From: Deinococcus marmoris
GTDB lineage: Bacteria > Deinococcota > Deinococci > Deinococcales > Deinococcaceae
Assembly: GCF_001949125.1 (NCBI RefSeq)
Contig: NZ_MSTI01000132.1
Coordinates: forward strand, 1-15,150
DNA: 15,150 nt
Direction of reading: 5' to 3'
Made by a program: the position numbers and the translations under genes. Positions 5,975-12,572 of this stretch are shown here, piece by piece; the stretch's first letter is position 1, and each line of letters starts with the position of its first letter. The notes below the pieces were generated by a model. It saw only the letters and a program-made list of their open reading frames with translations. It made no database searches and was not told the DNA's origin.

Positions 5975-6656
5975 CGTCCGCTTCCGGTGACTCCATGCCC
6001 GCCAGGGCCTCCTGATCGCGCTCGCGCAGCTTGACGCGGCTGAGGCGGCTGAGCTTGCCCCTCAGTACCTCCAGGGTGTACTCCCCTTCCCCGAAGAGCG
6101 CGCCGTCCATCTCCTCCGGCAGTTCGATGATCACCGCATGCTGCCCAGCGTCGTAGCGCACCTGTACTTTGCCCTTGGAATGACGCTCCTTGAGGGCTTC
6201 CAGTTTCTTCTTCCCAGCGTTGAGAAAGACACCCTTGCGGCGGCGGCTGTCCTGCAACTCGATGACCTCGCCCGCCTTAGGCAGGGCGACTTCGTATTTG
6301 CCGTTCAGGTAGCCGGCCATGTTGGTGCGGGGCGCGACGTCCCCATGGGTCAGCAGCACCTTGCCGGGCGCATACCGCGCGATCATGCCCAACATGCCGC
6401 CCCGGTCCGCGTGGGCGGACAGGTAGAAGCGCTCAATGCGCGAGTAGGCTGAAACGGGTTCGCGGCCTCCCCGTCCATCGGGCAGCATGACATCTCCACC
6501 CTGCTGGAGTTCCAGCAGCCGTCTGCCTGGACTCTCGGCATCCTGGTAGCCGACGACGGACAGGGCGTTTTCGGCCTAGGGCAGCCACGCGCGGGCGTCT
6601 TGCGGGCTGGCCCCCATCTCATCGGTTCCGCCCACTCCCTGGAACGCGAAACTCAT
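5961..6656 (-). pseudogene. Metallo-beta-lactamase/beta-CASP RNA nuclease, N-truncated with an in-frame stop
   Basis: The frame from an ATG at 6656 reads MSFAFQGVGGTDEMGAS..., meets TAG at 6576-6578 (codon 27), then continues in the same frame with ENALSVVGYQ...GRRLLEL and LSAHADRGGML, followed by KVLLTHGD. VGYQ...GRRLL is the beta-CASP signature and SAHAD with the later HGD belongs to the RMMBL region of CPSF/RNase J-like nucleases. The N-terminal HxHxDH metal site, normally about 200 residues upstream, is absent. The residual 175-residue open part starting at 6488 has lost half of the active site and should be inactive. It was probably truncated when the neighbouring toxin-antitoxin pair arrived. 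Confidence 0.8.
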
Positions 6657-6735
6657 GGGAGGCAGTGTAGAGAAAGCCGACTGGGCTCACATCTGGCCTG
6701 ACTTGGACAGGCTAGACTCTCCATGGAGGTGCACC

Positions 6736-6990
6736 ATGCAGACCATCAACCTGTACGACGCCAAGAACAAGTTCAGCCGGCTGGTTGATGCCGCAGAGGG
6801 CGGGGAGATCATCATCATTGCCCGCAATGGACGTGCGGCCGCGAAACTGGTGCCGCTGTCCTACGGCGAGCAGCAGCGCCCCTGGAGTGACGCCCTCCAG
6901 GGACACATGCGAGAAGCCGTCTACGATCCGCAGGGCTTCACCATTGACCGGAGCGATCTGCTACCGCCCGAGGAGCGTGACCTGTTCTGA
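6736..6990 (+). CDS. Type II antitoxin, Phd/YefM (VapB-like) family
   Basis: The product is 84 residues. The ATG at 6736 is chosen because GGAGGT lies six bases upstream; earlier in-frame starts have no such site. Residues 1-45 (MQTINLYDAKNKFSRLVD ... IIIIARNGRAAAKLVPL) are the DNA-binding dimerisation domain of Phd/YefM antitoxins, and the acidic tail (DRSDLLPPEERDLF) is the usual toxin-neutralising segment. It overlaps the toxin gene by four bases. Family members repress their own promoter, more strongly as a complex with the toxin. On a plasmid such pairs usually stabilise inheritance. Confidence 0.9.
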   Translation: MQTINLYDAKNKFSRLVDAAEGGEIIIIARNGRAAAKLVPLSYGEQQRPWSDALQGHMREAVYDPQGFTIDRSDLLPPEERDLF

Positions 6991-7424
6991 GCCGTTACCT
7001 CCTGGACACGAATGTCGTCAGTGACTTTCTGAGGGGGCATCCGGGCGTGATGGCGGCCTTTGCGCAGCACACGCCAGGTGAATTGGCAATCAGCACCGTG
7101 ACGGTGATGGAGATCGAGTACGGTCTGACGGGTCAGCCTGCAGCCCGCGAGCGCTACGGTCAAGTCTGGACGGCCCTGCAAACCGAATTGACCGTTCTCG
7201 ATTACCAGGCAGCGGACGCGCAAGAGACCGCCCAGTTGCGTCAGCACCTTCGGCAGGCGGGGACCCCCATCGGTCCGTATGACCTGCAACTCGCGGGGAC
7301 GGCGCTGGCCAGGGGCTTGACGGTAGTGACCAACAACACCCGCGAGTTCACCCGCGCGCCGGGTCTGACCTGTGAGGACTGGCGCACGGATGCAGACAAC
7401 ATATCGAATTATCTTAGACCTTGA
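6987..7424 (+). CDS. vapC: VapC-type PIN-domain ribonuclease toxin
   Basis: The product is about 145 residues when started at the CTG at 6987, which overlaps the antitoxin stop as CTGA. The obvious first residues (SRYLLDTNVVSDFL) lie upstream of any ATG, so a start at the internal ATG at 7047 would delete the first catalytic aspartate. GAGGAG lies about 11 nt before the CTG. The acidic PIN residues are visible: D7 in LLDTN, E42 in VMEIEYG, D99 in GPYDLQLA, then TNNTREF near 115-121, where the fourth acidic residue is replaced by Asn, as occurs in some members. PIN toxins are Mg-dependent RNases that cut tRNA or rRNA when the antitoxin is degraded. Confidence 0.9.
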   Translation: MSRYLLDTNVVSDFLRGHPGVMAAFAQHTPGELAISTVTVMEIEYGLTGQPAARERYGQVWTALQTELTVLDYQAADAQETAQLRQHLRQAGTPIGPYDLQLAGTALARGLTVVTNNTREFTRAPGLTCEDWRTDADNISNYLRP

Positions 7425-7707
7425 CAAATCAAAGATCAGTTCAGATTTACCTAAGCAGAGATTATCATGGTGGACAGTGTTACAGACGACTCATCTGCGG
7501 CAATACCGCTTTTTCCTTCGATCAGAGCATGGAAAACTGCTAATTAGTAAATTATCCCCCCAAAAAGTATTGGTGCAAGCTTAATTTTCCTGCTAACACT
7601 GCTCTATCTTAGAATTATAGATCTGTAAATCGTAATTGCCCATTTATTTTAAATCTAAGATAAAATTCCTCCGAGTATTAAAAGCTGTGACCGATTATAA
7701 TTTTTTT
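7425..7707. other. AT-rich non-coding stretch
   Basis: This stretch is markedly AT-rich compared with the GC-rich genes to its left. It contains an inverted repeat ATCTTAGA...TCTAAGAT at about 7606-7613 and 7653-7660. No gene is supported. The composition matches the adjoining minus-strand recombinase gene and suggests that both arrived together. Confidence 0.4.
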
Positions 7708-8625
7708 CTAGTTAAGCCATCTTACCGCATCTATATATCTCTTAATATTTCGCTTATGTGATATGCGCAGAAAAAGCATTAGCGCCTTGGGGTCTCCATT
7801 TTCTCTATGAAATCGTGCCCCTGCAGACAAACGTAGACCTTCAATACCGATGTTTTCGTAATTCACGCCTACTCTTTTACAGAGTCGCCGTAATCTATCT
7901 TCGACATATTCACCGCGTTTCCCAGCCAGAACATTTTCGATTGGGGCTACTGGACATTCCTCAAACCAAGCTTCAAAAGCGTACTGTAAATCATTAGAAA
8001 GGGAGAGACGAAAAGTCTCCTTTCGAGCACTGACTATATCTAACACCGGAGGGATATGAGAGAGTAAAACATCCTGTCTACGCAATGCCATCATCTCACC
8101 AGCTTTAAGGCCAGCGTCTAATCCCAGAAGGATGATGAGTCGCTCCTCATTATTGGCCAGTTTTAAGAGCAAGTCGATTTCAGCTTCCGTGTAGGGTCGA
8201 CGTTGACGCTTTGCCCGTGACTCGGACGGAAATTTCGCTGAAGGCGTGGCATTAGTCTGTTCCAGACCAGCCCATATCAGGGAACTGATCAAATGCTTGG
8301 CTGCTGTGGACCTTGTGCGAACTGTCATGGATGCCAGTTTCTGTCCCTGGAGCCAGTCCACATACTGCTGCTGCTCTGGGAGCTGAGTCCCATCAATCTG
8401 TATGCTTTCCAAAAACTTCAGAAATTTCTGCACCCCCATGCGATAGGTGTGCAAGGTATGGACACTGAGGTGCTTGTCGGGTGTAGGTCTGAGCCACAGA
8501 AAGGCTTGAACCAACGACCAGAGCAGGTCGGCATTCCGTTCCCGTAATCCACGCTCTGCTGTGGCTCGCCGATCTTCATCTGTGGCATACAGCCACTGCT
8601 GCCAGTTGTCAAGTTTTGTGGTCAT
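7708..8625 (-). CDS. Tyrosine-recombinase-like protein with eroded catalytic site
   Basis: The product is 305 residues from the ATG at 8625, which follows an AAGGGGGC ribosome-binding site; a TTG seven codons earlier is less likely. The SAM-like N-terminal domain (about residues 30-120) and catalytic fold (about 145-300) align along their length with the recombinase at 11345-12520 (for example HTLHTYRMGVQKFLKF with HTLRAYRKGLSTFLEF). At the catalytic positions Arg I is K174, the His of HxxR is E262, R265 is kept, the following His is L266, the His of the LRH motif is I288, and the nucleophile Y297 is kept. The frame has no stops, so the gene is maintained but probably cannot recombine DNA normally. 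Lower GC than its neighbours suggests transfer. A DNA-binding or accessory role is an inference. Confidence 0.8.
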   Translation of the reverse strand: MTTKLDNWQQWLYATDEDRRATAERGLRERNADLLWSLVQAFLWLRPTPDKHLSVHTLHTYRMGVQKFLKFLESIQIDGTQLPEQQQYVDWLQGQKLASMTVRTRSTAAKHLISSLIWAGLEQTNATPSAKFPSESRAKRQRRPYTEAEIDLLLKLANNEERLIILLGLDAGLKAGEMMALRRQDVLLSHIPPVLDIVSARKETFRLSLSNDLQYAFEAWFEECPVAPIENVLAGKRGEYVEDRLRRLCKRVGVNYENIGIEGLRLSAGARFHRENGDPKALMLFLRISHKRNIKRYIDAVRWLN

Positions 8626-8739
8626 TCTTTTTTTGCCCCCTTGCAATCTAGGTTGCGACAGGATATTACCTGGATTTAGTTGGCATCAGCAAATGTCTGA
8701 GCCGCTGCACAAAACGAGGGGCCCGACTGCCAGCAGAAC

Positions 8740-8775
8740 ATACGGTAAATGGTTTCCCTCTCAAGGAGACCGTAT
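8740..8775. repeat. Inverted repeat upstream of the divergent recombinase and Rep leader
   Basis: ATACGGT (8740-8746) and ACCGTAT (8769-8775) form a perfect 7-bp inverted repeat around 22 nt. Such spacing could be a recombinase or regulator binding site. No direct evidence of function is seen. Confidence 0.3.
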
Positions 8776-8840
8776 TGACTTGACCATGAGATGAAGCCGC
8801 AATTCCTGCACGGCTAAAGCGAAATCAAGGTATGCTAAGC

Positions 8841-9022
8841 GGGTCCCGGAGGTCACCGAGCAATTGACCCAAGGGAACACCCCCCGCGCGGCCTGCAAGT
8901 CGGTATTCGCAGAGGGTGTCCGATCCGAAGAATTCGATTGTTTTGCGAACTGGGGAGTTCGCAGGCATTGCCTTATGCACAGGATACGCGCCTGAGCATG
9001 TCCGGGTCAACAGACCCGGAGG
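8841..9022 (+). promoter_or_regulatory. Hairpin-rich leader of the second replication gene
   Basis: Ahead of the leader ORF at 9063 the plus strand holds GGGTC/GACCC (8841-8845/8866-8870), GCGAACT/AGTTCGC with a GGGG loop (8945-8951/8956-8962), and CCGGGT/ACCCGG with a six-base loop (9002-9007/9014-9019). A smaller stem CGAA/TTCG lies near 8925-8936. Such leaders often regulate plasmid Rep translation through antisense RNA. Confidence 0.45.
8981..9010 (-). promoter_or_regulatory. Possible antisense promoter inside the Rep leader
   Basis: On the minus strand TTGACC (9005-9010) is followed after 18 nt by TATCCT (8981-8986). Transcription from about 8974 would cross the perfect GCGAACT/AGTTCGC hairpin and produce an RNA complementary to the Rep leader. 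No U-rich terminator was found behind it. Confidence 0.35.
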
Positions 9023-9062
9023 CCCCGAGAGGGGGAGTGAGGAACGCGTAGGAGTTCCATCC

Positions 9063-9137
9063 ATGAAAGCCAAACTCTCTCGGACGCCACAGCCAGCGCA
9101 CACGCGCGGCCCTGAAACATCTGGGGATCAGGCATGA
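9063..9137 (+). CDS. 24-codon leader ORF overlapping the Rep-like start (ATGA)
   Basis: The ATG at 9063 has AGGAG nine bases upstream, and the frame ends at TGA 9135-9137, which overlaps the ATG of the next gene (9134) by four bases. The downstream start has only a weak GGGG. The pattern matches small leader peptides whose translation opens or reloads ribosomes onto rep genes in copy-controlled plasmids. The peptide begins MKAKLSRTPQ and has no recognised family. Confidence 0.5.
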   Translation: MKAKLSRTPQPAHTRGPETSGDQA

Positions 9138-9550
9138 GCGGCGCAGTTGTCACCAGCAGCGGTGATCATCACCGTGGATTCCACCAGTGTCCCAATGTCA
9201 TGCGCGATAAGTATGCCAGCAAGATCGGCGTGGACGGCTATGGATTCATCAACTACCTCATGAGCTGGGCCAACACGAATGCCACGTTGTCCGTTCGCCG
9301 GATGATGAGCGATCTGGGCGTCAGCCAGAGCAAGCTGGGACGCATCCAGACGGGCGTGCTGGAGCATTGCGGCCACTTCATCACCATGACCCCAGGAGAC
9401 CGCGTAAACGCCAACCGCTGGCATCTGGACATGGAAAGGCTCTGGGCAGAAAACGCCCTCCATCTGGCCCAGTCCTACGCTGAGCGCATGGCCGCAAAGG
9501 GTGTATCGGAAATCAATACACCCCCAAAAAGTCCAGCAGGGGTGTATTGA
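9134..9550 (+). CDS. Winged-helix replication-initiator-like protein, N-terminal part
   Basis: The product is 138 residues. Residues 15-100 (FHQCPNVMRDKYASKIGVDGYGFINYLMSWANTNATLSVRRMMSDLGVSQSKLGRIQTGVLEHCGHFI, given here as landmarks: FHQCPN at 16, VRRMMSDLGVS near 55, TGVLEHCGHFI near 75) follow the layout of the winged-helix DNA-binding domain of phage and plasmid replication initiators. After GVSEINT the frame ends at TGA 9548-9550 inside a repeat. Reading one frame back from the CCCCCAAAAA run restores the repeated peptide GVLKVDT-GGVSEINT-GGVLKVDT-YKDSI. The gene therefore looks shifted there and was probably once continuous with the ORF ending at 10483. It starts by ATGA coupling to a leader ORF. 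Confidence 0.6.
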   Translation: MSGAVVTSSGDHHRGFHQCPNVMRDKYASKIGVDGYGFINYLMSWANTNATLSVRRMMSDLGVSQSKLGRIQTGVLEHCGHFITMTPGDRVNANRWHLDMERLWAENALHLAQSYAERMAAKGVSEINTPPKSPAGVY

Positions 9551-9609
9551 AAGTCGATACAGGAGGTGTATCGGAAATCAATACAGGGGGTGTATTGAAA
9601 GTCGATACA
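9502..9609. repeat. Four palindromic 19-bp repeats inside the replication gene
   Basis: Each unit is TGTATYG, five bases, CRATACA. Copies lie at 9502-9520, 9543-9561, 9567-9585 and 9591-9609. The last three are exactly 24 bp apart; the first gap is 41 bp. Copies 1 and 3 are identical (GAAAT centre) and so are 2 and 4 (AAAGT centre). They are followed by a TATAAAGACAGT repeat (about 9611-9655), an AT-rich tract. Iterons within an initiator gene followed by an AT-rich segment recall the lambda O/ori arrangement. Confidence 0.75.
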
Positions 9610-9811
9610 TATAAAGACAGTATATAAAGACAGTAAAGACAGTGTTTTAAAGACACTAGAAAAGACAGGTGGTGAATACAACGTTACTGAAAACGCGCGT
9701 GAGGCCAGCACCCCGGAGGTACAGGCGAGTCAGATCAGCAGCGTACCGTTCACCACCACAATCGCTTCGCGTTCAGAAGATGAAGGCGGGGTAGACAGCC
9801 CAGCCGCAAGC

Positions 9812-10483
9812 GTGGCCTTGCTGCCGCCTGACGGCGGGGACGCTGACGCGTCCATCACAGACGCTGATCTGGCACTTCTGTTTGGGGATCAGGATCAGGC
9901 GAACGAAGAATCGGCAACGATCACTTCTTCTAAAAATGTTCCGCCCACCGCGCCGCCCGTCGGGGCCATACCGATCCCGGCCCCAGACGAGCCGCATGAC
10001 CCGGTGGAAACCCGCGCCTTGCTGGTCCCTGCCCTGGGCGGTCAGAAGAAACTCAACGACCTGATGGACGAAACACCGCCCGGCCTGCGCTGCGGGCAGC
10101 GACAGGGCTGGATTACGCAGATCACGCCTGACCGGGCCGCTGAGGTGATCACCGAGGCACGAAAGACCGCCGGTTCGGACAACCCTTGGACGTACATCAT
10201 CCGGGCGCTGGACAAGGAGGTGGGAGCGCAGCTCCAGGGCAGAAAGAGTGGCACCATGACCGCTGTGACGCCGATGCCTGGGGCGTACCTGACCCCGGGG
10301 GAACAGGCCGCCCGCGAAGCCGCCTTGCCTCCGGTGGCCGAGGGGGAAACCTGGTACGGCAGGCGCTCCGGCAAAACTTACCAGATCGCAGAAGTCAGCA
10401 GCCGCAGCGTTTTCGTCGAAGGTCTGGGCGAATACCAGTTCCAGAAATTCCACAGCGAATTCACCAACGAGAAGCGCGGATGA
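9812..10483 (+). CDS. C-terminal part of the replication-initiator-like protein
   Basis: The frame is open from 9599 with no good start; GTG at 9812 is the first plausible codon and gives 223 residues. Upstream in-frame residues YKDSKDSVLKTLEK resemble the linker of phage replication proteins, which supports the view that this is the distal half of the gene starting at 9134 and in the same overall frame. After an acidic, proline-rich linker (about residues 10-75) comes a conserved-looking segment: LVPALGGQKKLNDLMD, QGWITQI, DRAAEVITEARK, NPWTYIIRALDKEV. It then ends in a small beta-rich tail (GETWYGRRSGKTYQIAEV). Whether it is translated separately, by frameshifting or not at all cannot be decided here. 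Confidence 0.55.
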   Translation: MALLPPDGGDADASITDADLALLFGDQDQANEESATITSSKNVPPTAPPVGAIPIPAPDEPHDPVETRALLVPALGGQKKLNDLMDETPPGLRCGQRQGWITQITPDRAAEVITEARKTAGSDNPWTYIIRALDKEVGAQLQGRKSGTMTAVTPMPGAYLTPGEQAAREAALPPVAEGETWYGRRSGKTYQIAEVSSRSVFVEGLGEYQFQKFHSEFTNEKRG

Positions 10484-10501
10484 ACTGCCAGGACTTTGAC
10501 G

Positions 10502-11264
10502 GGTTGTGTTGCTCTAACTGGCACCGAAGCAGCCGAAGGGCAGGTGTGGCCTGAACCACACCTGCAGCAACCGTCGACCACGTCTGAAACGCCTGTTTCT
10601 GGTTGTCTCTTTGAATCTTGGCGGAAACGCTGGTGTGGGAGTGATGGTGGAGGTTCTCGATCCGGGCATGCATGCGGAGGAATTCTTGCGCGCGTCTTCG
10701 TCGCTTGAATTCTTGTTGCTGCCACTCTTGACGTCGTGTGGGACAGTGAGGCTGCTCAACCATGTTGTTGCAGTGCGCGGTGCTGATGGTCGACATGGAC
10801 CAGGTTTGCGAACTCCCGGATCGCGTCTCCATAGCTCCGCAGCTGGTCGGTACAAATCGTGTCTGGGTCATTGTATTCGCCGAGTAACTTGATCAGGAAG
10901 ATCCTCGCGGCTTCGGTATCTTGGTGGCGCTGAAGGAAAATATCGAGCACGAAACCGCGCTCGTTGACCGCCCTCCACAGCCAGTGTCGGACGCCATCCA
11001 CCGTCGTGCAAACCTTATCCAGAAGCCAGCTGGAACCCCGGCGGGATTCATCGGTGAACAGCGGCCCGAACTTCAGGTACCACTCGCGGAGCGTCTCGTG
11101 ACTGACCTCAATACCGCGCTGGTGCAGCAATTCCTGAACGTCTCGGTAGTTGAGCGGGAAGCGGTGGTAAAACCAGACAGCGTGCTGGATAATCGTCATG
11201 GGAAATCGGTGGCGGTAGGGTTTGGCATCGGTCACAGCAGGTCACCGGTTAAGGCAACACGACC
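10502..11264. mobile_element. IS6-family insertion sequence
   Basis: The ends are imperfect inverted repeats: GGTTGTGTTGCTCTAAC at 10502-10518 against the complement of 11248-11264 (GGTCGTGTTGCCTTAAC), 14 of 17 matching. The 763-bp length suits an IS6-family element with one transposase gene, present on the minus strand. The 8-bp flanks (10494-10501 and 11265-11272) are not duplicates, which suggests recombination between copies or an old insertion. Confidence 0.75.
10520..11235 (-). pseudogene. IS6-family DDE transposase, frameshifted
   Basis: From the GTG at 11235 the frame gives the IS6 N-terminus: YRHRFPMTIIQHAVWFYHRFPLNYRD, ELLHQRGIEVSHETLREW, then the DDE domain with D73 in SWLLDK, GVRHWLWRAVNERG and D130 in CTDQLRSYG. 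It ends prematurely at HVDHQHRALQQHG. The remainder is found in another frame (TAHCNNMVEQPHCPTRRQEW, FKRRRRAQEFL), with the third catalytic residue, E in NMVEQ. A small deletion near 10785-10795, where relatives have a few more residues after VDHQ, separates the two acidic residues from the glutamate. The transposase should be inactive, although the ends could still be mobilised in trans. Confidence 0.85.
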
Positions 11265-11344
11265 TTGCCATAGCGCTCGCTTATGCGCTTCAAAAGACAG
11301 CCGATTGCTCCATTCATGGTGGCTTCCTGATCCAGCCTTCGCCT

Positions 11345-12520
11345 TCACCAGCCTTTGACTGGACTGTCCTTCATCTTCCTGGCGTACTCGACATAGATCT
11401 CGGAACTGGTGATGTCGGCGTGACGCAGGTGGTCGCGTACGGCGAGCAGATCACCTGTATCGGCATAGATGCGGGTGCCCGCGCTGTGGCGCAGCCCGTG
11501 CACCTGGCGGCGCGAATAGGGGACCCCGCTGCGCTCGCAGACCGACTTGACCCGGCCCTGCACGTAATCGCTGCTCTGTCCGCTGATGACGTAAGTAGAC
11601 AACTGCGGTGTGCCCGCCAGCCAGACCTTGAGTGCCTGTTGAAGCGACTGACTAAGAACGACACCCTGCCGTTTCTGCCGCTTCCCGGTGACCATCAAGT
11701 GTGGATGCTCGCCTTGGAGGTGAATGTCGGCCCTGCGCAGCCCGGCGATCTCGCTGACGCGTAGTCCGGCATGCGCGCCCAGCAGAAGAATGACCTTCTC
11801 TTCCAGATCGGCGTGTCGCAGCAGGGTTTCGACCTCGCCCTGAGAGTAGGGCTTGCGTTTCTCGGTGCGCGGCACAGGATCGGGTGCGGGCCGCACGTCG
11901 GCAAACGGCGTGGCGTCGGTCGCGCCGGCCCAGCGCAACGCCGCGAACAGTTTACGGGAGGCGGCGAGCCTGACCCGCACGGTGGAGGTGTTGTAACCCT
12001 GACCTTCTAGCCAGCGGGCGTACGCCGCGCCGTGGTTGGGACGAGGGCGCAGCAACTGGACCCCGGCCATCTGGGCGAACTCCAGGAACGTGCTCAGGCC
12101 CTTGCGGTAGGCCCGCAGGGTGTGCGGACTGACCTTTGCGCCCACCACCCCATTGAGAATCAGGTTGGCCTCCAGAAGATCCCACAGGGCGGCGGCGTCC
12201 ATGTCTCGCGCGGCAGTCACGGCCCGGCGGCGGATCTCGCCCTCGTCCTGCGCGGCCCAGGTCTGGGCATTGCTCTGGAGGTCAAGCCGGTAGGCCATCA
12301 CTTCGAGCCGGCCCTCGCCCAGCGGCGGCATGAGTATGGTCCTTGCCACCATCACTGGCGCAACAGTCTGGCTGTGTTCGTGCCTGAACTCCAGCAGGGG
12401 TTCGTCAGGGATATCCAGGTGAGCCGCAGAAACGTCTCGGACTGGGATGGGTTGGGCGTTGTCTGCCAGGGACCGTTCCCAGAGGAGCGTGAGCCGATCT
12501 AAGCTTTGTTTACGGTGCAT
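11345..12520 (-). CDS. XerC/D-like tyrosine recombinase, catalytically intact
   Basis: The product is 391 residues from the ATG at 12520, which has GAGGG five bases upstream. An N-terminal SAM-like domain (about 110-200) binds DNA; the catalytic domain (about 225-385) has R254 (AGLRVSE), K280 (GKRQ), H341 and R344 (HGLRH), H367 (LRHADI) and nucleophile Y376 (EIYVEY). The first 74 residues have no counterpart in the paralogue at 7708-8625, so M75 (12298) is a possible alternative start or the extension is a later addition. It follows the rep gene by 52 nt on the same strand. A natural role is resolving plasmid dimers to aid inheritance, though integration cannot be excluded. Confidence 0.9.
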   Translation of the reverse strand: MHRKQSLDRLTLLWERSLADNAQPIPVRDVSAAHLDIPDEPLLEFRHEHSQTVAPVMVARTILMPPLGEGRLEVMAYRLDLQSNAQTWAAQDEGEIRRRAVTAARDMDAAALWDLLEANLILNGVVGAKVSPHTLRAYRKGLSTFLEFAQMAGVQLLRPRPNHGAAYARWLEGQGYNTSTVRVRLAASRKLFAALRWAGATDATPFADVRPAPDPVPRTEKRKPYSQGEVETLLRHADLEEKVILLLGAHAGLRVSEIAGLRRADIHLQGEHPHLMVTGKRQKRQGVVLSQSLQQALKVWLAGTPQLSTYVISGQSSDYVQGRVKSVCERSGVPYSRRQVHGLRHSAGTRIYADTGDLLAVRDHLRHADITSSEIYVEYARKMKDSPVKGW

Positions 12521-12572
12521 AGTTGCCCTCAGAGCGCTTTGACGGATTGGCCAGCACCAACACAAAGCGCGT

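Noticed and set aside
9773..10453. Minus-strand frame of 226 codons
   Set aside because: It is antisense to the C-terminal part of the replication-like gene; the plus frame has the protein-like pattern and continuity with the upstream linker.
10494..11272. Target-site duplication of the IS6 element
   Set aside because: The 8-bp flanks differ, so no duplication can be claimed.
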